In this document: piece after piece, positions 10,691-22,464 of the stretch | How the letters are laid out: every line of letters starts with the position of its first letter | Numbering within the stretch: position 1 is the first letter of the stretch | DNA from: Comamonadaceae bacterium | Lineage (GTDB): Bacteria; Pseudomonadota; Gammaproteobacteria; Burkholderiales; Rhodocyclaceae | Reading direction: 5' to 3' | NCBI GenBank assembly: GCA_029255645.1 | Contig: JANLJE010000067.1 | Coordinates: 59,055-123,054 of the forward strand | DNA length: 64,000 nt | The notes under the pieces: generated by a model | The model's database searches: none | What the model was told of the DNA's origin: nothing | The model's input: only the letters and a program-made list of their open reading frames with translations | Position numbers and translations under genes: made by a program

Positions 10691-12352
10691 GTGCCGGAAA
10701 ACATTCCGTTCATCCAGAACTACCACGCTCGCACCCGCCACCACTTTGAAGCTTATGCCGCGGGCCCCGGGCAACTGGATTGGGATGCCCAGCCGGCCCC
10801 TTTCCGCCACTTTCATGGCGCCCCCTGCCTGTCCCTGCCGCTGAGCGCCGATCAGTTCGAACGTCCCTGGCATGATCCAGCCCCCACGGCTGCCGTGCCC
10901 GCCGGCCTGGACAGCATCGGCGCCGTGCTGGAGCTTTCCTTCGGCCTCTCGGCCTGGAAAAGCTGGGGCCCCAGCCGCTGGGCCCTGCGCTGCAATCCCT
11001 CTTCGGGCAATCTGCACCCCACGGAAAGTTATCTGCTCTGCCGGGGCATTCCTGGCCTGGCCGATGGGGTGCACCACTACGACCCGCTCCAGCATCAGCT
11101 GGAAAGCCGGGCTCTGCTGAACCCCGGCGGCAGCCCCTGCCTGCTGCTGGGTCTGAGTTCCATCATGTGGCGGGAGGCCTGGAAATACGGGGAGCGGGCC
11201 TTCCGCTACTGCCAGCTCGATCTGGGCCACGCCCTGGGCGCCATCGCCTATGCCGCCCAGCTGCTGGGCTGGCAGGCCCGGCCTCTGGCCCTGGGCAGCG
11301 AGCGTCTGGCAAAGTTGCTGGGCCTCAACCGGAGCGAAGACTTTCCCTCCACCCCCTATCCGTTCACGGAAGCCGAGGAGCCGGAAATCCTGCTGGCCCT
11401 CCAGGCCCCGGGATTACCGCCCCCCAGCCCCGGACAGTTGCAGGCACTGGAGGCAGAACTGCAAGCTGCCTCGTGGCAGGGCCAGGCCAGCCTCATCGAC
11501 CCCGATCCCGGCTATCGCTGGCCCCTGATCGACCAGGCCGCCCAGGCCAGCCGCCTGCCCGATGACTGGCTGGCCAGTCTGCCGGCCTCGCATCCAGACC
11601 CCCTGCCCCCCTTGCCGGCCCCGGACCCCGACGCTGCCAACACCCCGGGCCACGCGGCCCTGATTCGCCAGCGGCGCAGCGGCCAGCGTTACAACCCGCG
11701 CCTCCCTTTGGCCAAGGACGCTTTTTACCGGATGCTCGATGCCCTGCTGCCCCGGCCGGAAACGGCACCCTGGCCGGTCCTGCCGAGCGCCGCCCGGGTG
11801 CACCTGCTCTTGTTCGTGGAACGGGTGGAGGGCCTGCCCCCCGGCCTCTATCTGCTGCCCCGCAGCCCGGCTGGGGCCGAAGCCCTGCGGCGCGACATCG
11901 CCCCGGACGATGGCCGTTTCACCGGCCAGGCCGCCGTGGCCAGGCATGACCCGGATTGCCCGCCCCACCTGGGCCTGATCTGCCTCGCCCCCCTCGAACT
12001 GTCCGAGTTGCAGCGGCTGGCCCGGGCTCTCTCCTGCCATCAGGACATCGCCGCCACCGGGGCCTTCACCCTGGGTTTCCTGGCCCGGATGGAGGAGGCC
12101 CTGGCCCTGGGCGCCGACCATTACCGCCACCTGCTGCGCGAAGCCGGGCTGCTGGGGCAAATTCTTTATCTGGAGGCAGAAGCCGCCGGGGTGCGGGGCA
12201 CCGGCATCGGCTGCTTTTTCGATACGGCGGTGACCCGGGTGCTGGGCATAGAAGAAAGCGGCTGGCAAAGCCTCTACCACTTCACCGTGGGCCATCTTGT
12301 GCCGGACAGCCGCATCGAAACCGGCCCGCCCTACCCGGACCGGAGCCCCTGA
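10691..12352 (+). CDS. SagB/ThcOx-type nitroreductase-fold dehydrogenase
   Basis: This 553-residue FMN-type dehydrogenase is built from two nitroreductase-like halves. The N-terminal half has LSFGLSAWKSWGPSRWALRC, NPSSGNLHPTESYLL and the FRYCQLDLGHALGAIAYAAQ helix. The C-terminal half has IRQRRSGQRYNPRLPL and ends with GTGIGCFFDTAVTRVLG. In the family, SagB-type enzymes oxidise azolines of RiPP peptides, but stand-alone two-domain copies of unknown role are common. No YcaO or precursor gene is nearby. I chose GTG 10691 because coding-like sequence (PENIPFIQNYHART) begins there; the frame runs open further upstream through the tandem repeat. Confidence 0.8.
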   Translation: MPENIPFIQNYHARTRHHFEAYAAGPGQLDWDAQPAPFRHFHGAPCLSLPLSADQFERPWHDPAPTAAVPAGLDSIGAVLELSFGLSAWKSWGPSRWALRCNPSSGNLHPTESYLLCRGIPGLADGVHHYDPLQHQLESRALLNPGGSPCLLLGLSSIMWREAWKYGERAFRYCQLDLGHALGAIAYAAQLLGWQARPLALGSERLAKLLGLNRSEDFPSTPYPFTEAEEPEILLALQAPGLPPPSPGQLQALEAELQAASWQGQASLIDPDPGYRWPLIDQAAQASRLPDDWLASLPASHPDPLPPLPAPDPDAANTPGHAALIRQRRSGQRYNPRLPLAKDAFYRMLDALLPRPETAPWPVLPSAARVHLLLFVERVEGLPPGLYLLPRSPAGAEALRRDIAPDDGRFTGQAAVARHDPDCPPHLGLICLAPLELSELQRLARALSCHQDIAATGAFTLGFLARMEEALALGADHYRHLLREAGLLGQILYLEAEAAGVRGTGIGCFFDTAVTRVLGIEESGWQSLYHFTVGHLVPDSRIETGPPYPDRSP

Positions 12353-12370
12353 AACCCGGCCTGGCCCGCA

Positions 12371-12394
12371 ATTTGCGTATTTGCGTATTTGCGT
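12371..12394. repeat. 8-bp tandem repeat, 3 copies
   Basis: The unit ATTTGCGT is at 12371, 12379 and 12387, between the SagB-type gene and the next small ORF. Confidence 0.85.
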
Positions 12395-12440
12395 ATTGCC
12401 TCGCCTTACCCTCCCCTTACCCTCGCCAGGAGCAAAGCCC

Positions 12441-12713
12441 ATGACCCCCATCCCCGCCACCGTTCCGGACAAATTCGGCCAGCCCGTCGGCCCTGGCGAT
12501 CAGGTCCGCATCCTCGGTATCAGTCCCGACCCGGACATGGACGAGGAAGACCTGGAGTTATTCCTGGAAATGGTGGGCTCCATCTGCGAAGTGGAACGGG
12601 TGGATGAGGCTGGCTACGCCTGGGTCACCCTCTGGTGGGCCACTTCGGAAGGCTCCATCACCACCACCACGGCCCTGAACACCCAGGAGATGCAGAAGGT
12701 GCCCCGCTACTGA
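12441..12713 (+). CDS. Conserved small acidic protein, unknown function
   Basis: This 90-residue soluble protein has no signal peptide or membrane segment. The middle is very acidic (DPDMDEEDLELF), followed by beta-strand-like segments (GYAWVTLWWATSEGSITTTT). The opening FGQPVGPGDQVRILGI resembles a small SH3-like barrel, but this is only an impression. ATG 12441 has CCAGGAGC upstream; the longer frame upstream overlaps the SagB-type gene and the 8-bp repeat. I do not recognise a function. Confidence 0.65.
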   Translation: MTPIPATVPDKFGQPVGPGDQVRILGISPDPDMDEEDLELFLEMVGSICEVERVDEAGYAWVTLWWATSEGSITTTTALNTQEMQKVPRY

Positions 12714-12715
12714 AA

Positions 12716-12743
12716 CCTGTCGGCTTGTCGACAAGCTGACAGG
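12716..12743. terminator. Hairpin between convergent genes
   Basis: CCTGTCGGCTTG pairs with CAAGCTGACAGG across a short TCGA centre, 3 bp after the stop of the 90-residue ORF. There is only a short T run when read on the minus strand, so it may serve weakly in both directions. Confidence 0.5.
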
Positions 12744-12766
12744 AAACCCGGCCACCAACTCTGCCC

Positions 12767-12830
12767 AAACCCGGCCCAAACCCGGCTCAAACTCAACCCA
12801 AACTCAACCCAAATCAACCCAAATCAACCC
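12767..12830. repeat. 10-11 bp degenerate tandem repeat, 6 units
   Basis: Units are AAACCCGGCCC, AAACCCGGCTC, AAACTCAACCC (twice) and AAATCAACCC (twice), in that order. They lie just downstream of crcB and end at its stop. Confidence 0.88.
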
Positions 12831-13213
12831 CAGACGCGCTGGGCACCCACCGTCATGAGGCCGAGCCAGGTCAGGGTGAGGGAACCCCCAAGGTGCAGCA
12901 ACATCAGGGCAAAGGCCCAGCCGGCTTGTCCGGCCAGCAGGCGTTCCACGGTTTCGGCGGAAAAGCTGGAAAAGGTGGTGAGCCCGCCCAGAAAGCCGGT
13001 GATGGCAAACAGCTTGAGCGCCGGAGAAATATCCGTGTGCAGGTGGAACAGCCCCACCGCCACTCCCACCAGGTAGCCGCCGATCAGATTGGTCGCCAGC
13101 GTGCCCAGCGGAATACTCGGCAACCAGGGGTTCAGCGCCATGCCCAGCAGCCAGCGGCACCAGGCCCCCAGGGCGGCGCCCAGGCCAATGGCAGCGAAAT
13201 TGACTCCATTCAT
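12824..13213 (-). CDS. crcB: Fluoride ion channel CrcB/Fluc
   Basis: CrcB is a small inner-membrane fluoride exporter that works as an antiparallel dimer. The protein has 129 residues and four hydrophobic segments. It contains GAWCRWLLG, GTLATNLIGGYLVG and the signature GFLGGLTTFSSFS, with the pore Phe/Ser/Thr residues. The start at 13213 faces glnS. A fluoride riboswitch was looked for in the short leader and not found. Confidence 0.95.
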   Translation of the reverse strand: MNGVNFAAIGLGAALGAWCRWLLGMALNPWLPSIPLGTLATNLIGGYLVGVAVGLFHLHTDISPALKLFAITGFLGGLTTFSSFSAETVERLLAGQAGWAFALMLLHLGGSLTLTWLGLMTVGAQRVWG

Positions 13214-13238
13214 CTAGAAACTCCCGAAGTATCCTGGC

Positions 13239-13295
13239 ATTTTAGCGGCGATTTCCCGAGCCCAGGACCCGCAACCGGCTTCCAGCCGCTAAAAT
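13239..13295. promoter_or_regulatory. 11-bp perfect inverted repeat between crcB and glnS with outward -10-like boxes
   Basis: ATTTTAGCGGC (13239-13249) is the exact reverse complement of GCCGCTAAAAT (13285-13295). Each arm carries TAAAAT reading outward, one toward crcB and one toward glnS. Matching -35 hexamers are not obvious. It could be a symmetric divergent promoter or operator. Confidence 0.45.
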
Positions 13296-13328
13296 GGCGG
13301 CCGATAGCATCAATCTCCCAGGCAAATC

Positions 13329-15107
<1,779 letters not shown>

Positions 15108-15124
15108 TGCCGCCGCATGAATCG

Positions 15125-15151
15125 ACAAAGGGACCCGCGGGTCCCTTTGTT
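15125..15151. terminator. Perfect 26-bp palindrome, bidirectional terminator of glnS/deaD
   Basis: ACAAAGGGACCCG is followed directly by CGGGTCCCTTTGT (15125-15150). It sits between the convergent glnS and deaD stops and is followed by T-rich sequence. Confidence 0.85.
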
Positions 15152-15186
15152 CTGACTTTGTTCTGACCGCATCAAGCGGCGATCAA

Positions 15187-17151
<1,965 letters not shown>

Positions 17152-17351
17152 GACTACTCCCAACGACCCCCTTTGCGGCGGTCCTCTCACATGGCGGCCA
17201 AACACATTGCCGCAAAAACCGGAAAAAAGCCCTTAACCCAGGAATGAACCCACGCACCGAAGGCTTCTCCGGCGACTCGAAGGGCGACATTCTCCACAAA
17301 AATCCGATAAAAATCAAATAAAAAGCAAATCGCAACGACCGATCGCAGCGC

Positions 17352-18710
17352 TCAGGCCGGCGGCTTTCCGGCCAGCGCCTGCAGCAGGCGCTCATGAATT
17401 CCGCCGAAACCGCCATTACTCATGACGAGCACATGGTCGCCGGGACGGGCCTCGGCCACCACCTGGCTGACCAGATTCGCCAGGTCATCCTCCACCCCGG
17501 CCAGCGCCCCCAAGGGCGCCAGGGCCCCAGCCGCATCCCAGCCCAGCTGGGCGCCATAGCAATAGACCCGGTCGGCCTGTTTCAGACTGGCGGCCAGCCG
17601 GTCCTTCATCACCCCCAGCTTCATGGTGTTGGAACGGGGTTCCAGCACGGCCAGGATGCGCGCCGCCCCCACCTTGCGGCGCAACCCGGCCAGGGTGGTC
17701 TCGATCGCGGTCGGATGGTGGGCAAAGTCGTCGTACACCGTCACCCCCGCCACCTGGCCACGCACCTCCAGGCGCCGCTTGACGCTCTGGAACCGGGACA
17801 GGGAATCCAGCCCCTGCGTCAGCGGTACCCCCACATGCCGCGCCGCCAGCAGGGCGGCGCAGGCATTGGCCCGGTTGTGCCCGCCGGCCAGGGCCCAGAC
17901 CGTGCGGGCGATTTCGCCTCCGGGGCCATGCAGGACCAGGGAACCGTCCGCGTCATCCCCCTCGATCCGGTATCCATCCGGGGCGTTGAAGCGCTGCACT
18001 GGCGTCCAGCACCCCCGGGCCAGCACCCGCTCCAGGCTGGCCTCGGCGCCATTGGCCACGATCAGGCCGGCGGCCGGCAGGGTGCGCACCAGATGATGGA
18101 ACTGGGTCTCGATCGCCGCCAGATCGGCGAAAATATCGGCATGATCAAACTCCAGATTGTTCAAGATCAGGGTCCGGGGGCGGTAGTGGATGAACTTCGA
18201 GCGCTTGTCGCAGAAGGCCGTGTCATATTCATCGGCCTCGATGACGAAAAAGGGGGTGCCTCCCAGGCGGGCGGAGACCTCGAAGTTCAAGGGCACCCCG
18301 CCAATCAGGAAACCCGGAGCCATCCCGGCATCCTCGAGAATCCAGGCCAGCATGGAGGCCGTGGTGGTCTTGCCATGGGTGCCCGCCACCCCCAGCACCC
18401 AACGCCCCTGCAACACATGGTCGGCCAGCCACTGGGGGCCGGAAACATAGGGCAGGCCCTGGTCGAGAATCGCCTCCAGCAGGGGATTGCCCCGGGAAAT
18501 GGCATTGCCCACCACGAACAGGTCCGGCTTCAGGGCCAGCTGCGCGGGGTCGTAACCCTGGGCCAGCTCGATGCCGGTGGCCTGCAGCTGCTCACTCATG
18601 GGCGGGTACACATTGGCATCGCAGCCCGTGACCCGGTGCCCGGCAGCCCGGGCCAGCTGGGCGACGCCCCCCATGAAAGTGCCACAGATGCCGAGGATGT
18701 GAATGTGCAT
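17352..18710 (-). CDS. mpl: UDP-N-acetylmuramate:L-alanyl-gamma-D-glutamyl-meso-DAP ligase
   Basis: Mpl reattaches the recycled murein tripeptide to UDP-MurNAc. The N-terminus MHIHILGICGTFMGG is the Mpl Rossmann motif. VAGTHGKTTTASML is the Mur-ligase P-loop, and the C-terminal domain has YDDFAHHPTAIETTL and EPRSNTMK. At 452 residues it matches the family. It lies on the minus strand ahead of deaD and is divergent from the 200-residue ORF. Confidence 0.96.
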   Translation of the reverse strand: MHIHILGICGTFMGGVAQLARAAGHRVTGCDANVYPPMSEQLQATGIELAQGYDPAQLALKPDLFVVGNAISRGNPLLEAILDQGLPYVSGPQWLADHVLQGRWVLGVAGTHGKTTTASMLAWILEDAGMAPGFLIGGVPLNFEVSARLGGTPFFVIEADEYDTAFCDKRSKFIHYRPRTLILNNLEFDHADIFADLAAIETQFHHLVRTLPAAGLIVANGAEASLERVLARGCWTPVQRFNAPDGYRIEGDDADGSLVLHGPGGEIARTVWALAGGHNRANACAALLAARHVGVPLTQGLDSLSRFQSVKRRLEVRGQVAGVTVYDDFAHHPTAIETTLAGLRRKVGAARILAVLEPRSNTMKLGVMKDRLAASLKQADRVYCYGAQLGWDAAGALAPLGALAGVEDDLANLVSQVVAEARPGDHVLVMSNGGFGGIHERLLQALAGKPPA

Positions 18711-18782
18711 GACAGGTTTTCCGCAGAGAACGGTTAGAATCGGGGCGCAATCTTACTTGATCTCACCCTCTTCGAGGCTTCC

Positions 18783-19385
18783 ATGGCCCGCCACGAACGC
18801 CCCCGAGCGCACCACTCCAGCATTTCCCGCACCCAGATCGCCAGCACCGCCGCCCGGCTCATGGCCCAGGACGGCATTACCGATGTCGGCCAGGCCAAGA
18901 AGAAAGCGGCCCGGCAACTCGGCCTGCCTGAATCCATCCCCCTACCCGACAACAGCGAAGTAGAAGCCGAACTACGGCTCTATCAGGCTCTCTACCAGAG
19001 CGGCACCCACCCCGCCCAGGTACGCCGGTTGCGCGCAGAAGCCAGCCGGATCATGGATTTTCTTGCTGAATTCCGCCCCTATCTCACCGGCTCGGTGCTG
19101 GACGGCACGGCGAGCGCCTTTTCCACCATCGACCTGATGCTGTTCGCCGACAGCGCCAAGGAAGTGGAAATCTTCCTGCTCAATCAAGGCATCGATTTTG
19201 ACCATGCCGAACCCCGCAACGACAAGGCGGAAGCCGTACTGCAGCTTTCCACCCCCCAGGCCGAATTCAACCTGATCATCTTTCCCCAGCAACTCGAACG
19301 CCATACCTTCCGCCACCGCGACGGCCGTCCGAGGGAACGGATCCGGCTGGACGCCCTGAATCGCCTGCTGGAGAGCGACGCATGA
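18783..19385 (+). CDS. Conserved protein of unknown function, nucleotidyltransferase-like
   Basis: This 200-residue soluble protein starts with a basic segment (MARHERPRAHHSSISRTQIA). It has a helical domain with AARLMAQDGITDVGQAKKKA, then a C-terminal alpha/beta region (FSTIDLMLFADSAKEVEIFL, QAEFNLIIFPQQLERHTF). It resembles a protein found beside mpl and tlpA-like genes in other betaproteobacteria and vaguely a nucleotidyltransferase fold. No catalytic motif can be assigned. Its stop overlaps the next start as ATGA, so the two are probably co-translated. Confidence 0.7.
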   Translation: MARHERPRAHHSSISRTQIASTAARLMAQDGITDVGQAKKKAARQLGLPESIPLPDNSEVEAELRLYQALYQSGTHPAQVRRLRAEASRIMDFLAEFRPYLTGSVLDGTASAFSTIDLMLFADSAKEVEIFLLNQGIDFDHAEPRNDKAEAVLQLSTPQAEFNLIIFPQQLERHTFRHRDGRPRERIRLDALNRLLESDA

Positions 19386-19951
19386 AGCGCATCAAGATTC
19401 TGGCCATCCTGATCCTGGCAGCGCTGGCCCTGTTTGCCGGGATGCAGTTTCCGGTCCACCCGCCGCCGGCCCACCCGACCCCCCCGGGGGCCGGTGAAGC
19501 CGCGGCCCGGCAACAACTGCTACACCTGAAACTGCCCGACCCCCGGGGCCAGGAAGTCAAGCTGGAGCAGTGGCAGGGCAAGACCCTGGTGGTGAATTTC
19601 TGGGCTACCTGGTGCCCTCCCTGCCAGAAAGAAATGCCCGTCTTCTCCCGCCTGCAGCAGGCCTGGAGGGAGCGGGGCGTACAATTCATCGGCATTGCGG
19701 TCGATTCAGCCGGGAATGTCGAGCGCTTTGCCGACAAGACGCCGGTTGCCTATCCGCTTCTGGTGGGCGGCACCGAAGTGATGCGCCTGTCCAAGGACCT
19801 GGGCAACCCATCCCTGGGCCTGCCCTTCACCCTGATCATCAAGGCCGACGGCCAGATCCACGCCCGCAAGCTGGGCGGCATCGAGGAAAATGAGATGGAT
19901 ACCCTCCTCCAGGGGGCCACGGCAAGCCCGGTCCCGAAGCAGAATCACTAG
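19382..19951 (+). CDS. TlpA-family thioredoxin-like protein, membrane-anchored
   Basis: This is a periplasm-facing thiol-disulfide protein. An N-terminal signal anchor ([15 protein letters not shown], about residues 5-20) precedes a thioredoxin fold with the active site [10 protein letters not shown] (CxxC). The cis-Pro loop is in [12 protein letters not shown]. The 189-residue length and [12 protein letters not shown] are typical of TlpA/ResA-like reductants. The start overlaps the upstream ORF by 4 bp. Confidence 0.9.
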   Translation: MKRIKILAILILAALALFAGMQFPVHPPPAHPTPPGAGEAAARQQLLHLKLPDPRGQEVKLEQWQGKTLVVNFWATWCPPCQKEMPVFSRLQQAWRERGVQFIGIAVDSAGNVERFADKTPVAYPLLVGGTEVMRLSKDLGNPSLGLPFTLIIKADGQIHARKLGGIEENEMDTLLQGATASPVPKQNH

Positions 19952-19985
19952 ACAATTTGCTGCCAATTACGGCAAACTCGCCGCC

Positions 19986-20465
19986 ATGACGAAGCCAAAA
20001 TCCGCTTCCAGGACCACCGGAAAGCCCCGCCTGCTGGTGCTGCACGGCCCCAATCTCAATCTTCTGGGCACCCGCGAACCCCAGCATTACGGCTCGCTTA
20101 CCCTGGAAGACATCAACCTGGCTCTGGCACGCCGGGCCGCCGCCGCCGACGTGGATCTGGAAAGTTTCCAGACCAACCACGAAGGGGCGCTGATCGAGCG
20201 CATCCACGCGGCCCGCTCGCAGGATGTGCGCTACATCATCATCAACCCCGCCGCCTGGACCCATACCAGCGTCGCCATCCGCGATGCCCTGGCGGGCGTG
20301 GCCATTCCCTTCATCGAGGTCCATCTTTCGAATGTGCATGCCCGGGAACCCTTCCGGCAGCATTCCTTTTTTTCGGATCTGGCCATCGGCGTCATTTCCG
20401 GACTGGGGCACGAAAGCTATTACCTCGCCCTCGAATTCCTTCTCAATAAATTCAATACGGATTGA
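19986..20465 (+). CDS. aroQ: Type II 3-dehydroquinate dehydratase
   Basis: AroQ dehydrates 3-dehydroquinate in the shikimate pathway. The motif [18 protein letters not shown] carries the catalytic Arg and flexible-loop Tyr. [14 protein letters not shown] has the substrate-binding Asn/Glu, and [16 protein letters not shown] and [14 protein letters not shown] hold the catalytic His and Arg. From ATG 19986 the length is 159 residues, slightly over the family norm because of a short basic N-terminal tail; a start a few codons later is possible. Confidence 0.95.
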   Translation: MTKPKSASRTTGKPRLLVLHGPNLNLLGTREPQHYGSLTLEDINLALARRAAAADVDLESFQTNHEGALIERIHAARSQDVRYIIINPAAWTHTSVAIRDALAGVAIPFIEVHLSNVHAREPFRQHSFFSDLAIGVISGLGHESYYLALEFLLNKFNTD

Positions 20466-20513
20466 GCCGGGTTTTCCCCTGCCTTTCCTGTTCACGGACT
20501 CCGGGAGATCCTC

Positions 20514-20969
20514 ATGGACCTGCGTAAACTCAAGAAACTGATTGATCTGGTGCAAGAATCCGGCATTTCCGAGCTGGAAGTCACCGAAGGCGAAGAAAAG
20601 GTGCGGATCGCCAAATTTGCCCCAGCCGGCGCCGCTGCGCCCTATCCGCAATATCAACTCCCCATGGCCGCCCCCGTCGGCATCCCGGCCGCCCCCAGCA
20701 GCGTCAACCTGGATGACGAGGACGACCTGCCCGAAGGGCACGAAGTGAAGTCTCCCATGGTGGGCACCTTCTACCGCTCCCCCTCCCCTGGCGCCAATGC
20801 CTTCGTGGAAGTCGGCCAGACCGTGAAGGAAGGCGATACCCTGTGCATCATCGAGGCCATGAAGCTCCTGAACGAGATCGAGGCCGACGCCTCCGGCGTC
20901 ATCAAGGCCATCCTGCTGGAAAACGGCCAGCCGGTGGAATTCGGCGAACCTCTGTTCATCATCGGCTAA
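20514..20969 (+). CDS. accB: Biotin carboxyl carrier protein of acetyl-CoA carboxylase
   Basis: BCCP carries the biotin for malonyl-CoA synthesis. The N-terminal helix ([18 protein letters not shown]) is followed by a Pro/Ala-rich linker (about residues 43-65). The C-terminal biotinyl domain has [17 protein letters not shown] and the biotinylated Lys in [11 protein letters not shown]. The 151-residue length is typical. It precedes accC, but a duplicated leader segment lies between the two genes. Confidence 0.97.
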   Translation: MDLRKLKKLIDLVQESGISELEVTEGEEKVRIAKFAPAGAAAPYPQYQLPMAAPVGIPAAPSSVNLDDEDDLPEGHEVKSPMVGTFYRSPSPGANAFVEVGQTVKEGDTLCIIEAMKLLNEIEADASGVIKAILLENGQPVEFGEPLFIIG

Positions 20970-20981
20970 GTGGTGGCGAAC

Positions 20982-21110
20982 ATGTTTGAAAAAATACGGA
21001 TCGCCAGCCGCGGCGACCAGGCGCCGCAAGGCGCCGCAGCGGCGAAGCCAGATTGCCCGGCAGCCGCAGGCTGCAAGGGCGATTTCACCGCGGGAGATAG
21101 AAATGTTTGA
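20982..21110 (+). CDS. 42-codon leader ORF made from a duplicated accC start
   Basis: This ORF begins [13 protein letters not shown], nearly the same as the AccC N-terminus [13 protein letters not shown]. Bases 20982-21016 match 21103-21137 with two mismatches. After the duplicated segment it continues through Ala/Gly/Lys-rich sequence and stops at TGA 21108-21110, inside the accC start region (accC ATG at 21103). It is in a different frame from accC. No strong Shine-Dalgarno is seen (GGTGGCGAAC upstream). The peptide is unlikely to be an enzyme; a translational-coupling role is inferred. Confidence 0.55.
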   Translation: MFEKIRIASRGDQAPQGAAAAKPDCPAAAGCKGDFTAGDRNV

Positions 21111-21146
21111 AAAAATACTGATCGCCAACCGCGGCGAAATCGCCCT
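21076..21146 (+). promoter_or_regulatory. Hairpin enclosing the accC start codon
   Basis: GGGCGATTTCACCGCGG (21077-21093) is complementary to CCGCGGCGAAATCGCCC (21129-21145) with one mismatch, and one more A-T pair extends the stem. The loop holds most of the accC ribosome-binding site (GGGAG, 21092-21096) and ATG 21103. Ribosomes translating the leader ORF would open the left arm. Confidence 0.6.
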
Positions 21147-22461
21147 CCGGGTACAAAGGGCCTGCCGGGAACTGGGCATCAAGACCGTGGTGGTGCACTC
21201 CGAAGCGGACCGGGAGGCGAAGTACGTCAAACTCGCCGATGAATCCGTCTGCATCGGCCCCGCCCCCTCGGCCCTGAGCTACCTGAATGTACCCGCCATC
21301 ATTTCCGCCGCGGAAGTGACCGACGCCCAGGCCATCCACCCCGGCTACGGTTTCCTCTCCGAGAACGCGGATTTCGCCGAGCGGGTGGAAAGCTCCGGCT
21401 TCGTCTTCATCGGCCCCCGGGCTGAAACCATCCGCCTGATGGGCGACAAGGTTTCCGCCAAGGATTGCATGAAGGCCGCAGAAGTGCCCTGCGTCCCCGG
21501 TTCCGATGGCGCCTTGCCGGACGACCCCAAGGAAGTGACCCGGATCGCCCGCGCCGTCGGCTACCCGGTGATCATCAAGGCGGCCGGCGGCGGCGGCGGA
21601 CGCGGCATGCGCGTCGTACATACCGAAGCCGCCCTGCTGAACGCGGTTCAGATGACCAAGGCCGAAGCCCAGAACGCCTTCGGCAACCCCGTCGTGTATC
21701 TGGAAAAGTATCTGGAAAACCCGCGTCATGTGGAAATCCAGGTGCTGGCCGACCAGCACGGCACGGCCGTCTACCTGGGTGCGCGCGACTGCTCCATGCA
21801 GCGCCGCCATCAGAAGGTGATCGAAGAGGCGCCGGCCCCCCTGATTCCGCCCCGCCTCATTGCCCGGATTGGCGAACGCTGTGCCGAAGCCTGTCGCAAG
21901 ATCAATTATCGCGGTGCCGGCACCTTCGAGTTCCTCTATGAAAACAATGAGTTCTACTTCATCGAGATGAACACCCGGATCCAGGTCGAACACCCGGTCA
22001 CCGAAGCCATCACCGGCATCGACATCGTCCAGGAACAGATCCGCGTCGCCGCCGGCGAAAAGCTGCGCTTCAAGCAGCGCGACATCAATTTCCGTGGCCA
22101 TGCCATCGAATGCCGCATCAACGCCGAAGACCCCTTCACCTTCGTGCCCTGTCCCGGCAAAATCAGCTTGTATCACCCACCCGGCGGCCCCGGCATCCGG
22201 GTCGACTCCCATATTTATCAAGGCTATACGGTGCCCTCCCACTATGATTCCATGGTGTCCAAGGTGATCGCCTATGGCGACACCCGGGAACAGGCCATCC
22301 GCCGCATGCGCATCGCCCTCTCCGAAATGGGTATCGAAGGCATCAAGACCAACATCCCCCTGCACCAGGAACTGCTGCAGGATGCCCGCTTCATCGAAGG
22401 CGGCACCAGCATCCATTACCTGGAGCAGAAGCTGGCGGACAAGGGCGAGGTCAAGAAGTAA
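21103..22461 (+). CDS. accC: Biotin carboxylase subunit of acetyl-CoA carboxylase
   Basis: AccC carboxylates biotin on AccB using ATP and bicarbonate. The N-terminal preATP-grasp domain starts [17 protein letters not shown]. The ATP-grasp region has [16 protein letters not shown] (Gly-rich loop), [17 protein letters not shown] and [14 protein letters not shown] (metal and catalytic residues). The biotin-carboxylase C-domain has [13 protein letters not shown]. From ATG 21103 it has 452 residues, close to the family length. The frame is open upstream to 20986, but that extension is low-complexity and absent from the family. GGGAGA lies 6-7 bp before the chosen start. Confidence 0.97.
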   Translation: MFEKILIANRGEIALRVQRACRELGIKTVVVHSEADREAKYVKLADESVCIGPAPSALSYLNVPAIISAAEVTDAQAIHPGYGFLSENADFAERVESSGFVFIGPRAETIRLMGDKVSAKDCMKAAEVPCVPGSDGALPDDPKEVTRIARAVGYPVIIKAAGGGGGRGMRVVHTEAALLNAVQMTKAEAQNAFGNPVVYLEKYLENPRHVEIQVLADQHGTAVYLGARDCSMQRRHQKVIEEAPAPLIPPRLIARIGERCAEACRKINYRGAGTFEFLYENNEFYFIEMNTRIQVEHPVTEAITGIDIVQEQIRVAAGEKLRFKQRDINFRGHAIECRINAEDPFTFVPCPGKISLYHPPGGPGIRVDSHIYQGYTVPSHYDSMVSKVIAYGDTREQAIRRMRIALSEMGIEGIKTNIPLHQELLQDARFIEGGTSIHYLEQKLADKGEVKK

Positions 22462-22464
22462 GCC

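Noticed and set aside
10478..11230. Minus-strand ORF ending in a GLIV repeat
   Set aside because: The hydrophobic repeat is produced by the 12-bp tandem array; upstream it is antisense to the SagB-type gene and has no ribosome-binding site.
13214..13328. Fluoride riboswitch ahead of crcB
   Set aside because: The leader is short and the conserved riboswitch core could not be found; only a symmetric inverted repeat is present.
20986..21102. N-terminal 39-residue extension of AccC
   Set aside because: It is Arg/Ala/Pro-rich, absent from the family, and a good ribosome-binding site lies before ATG 21103.
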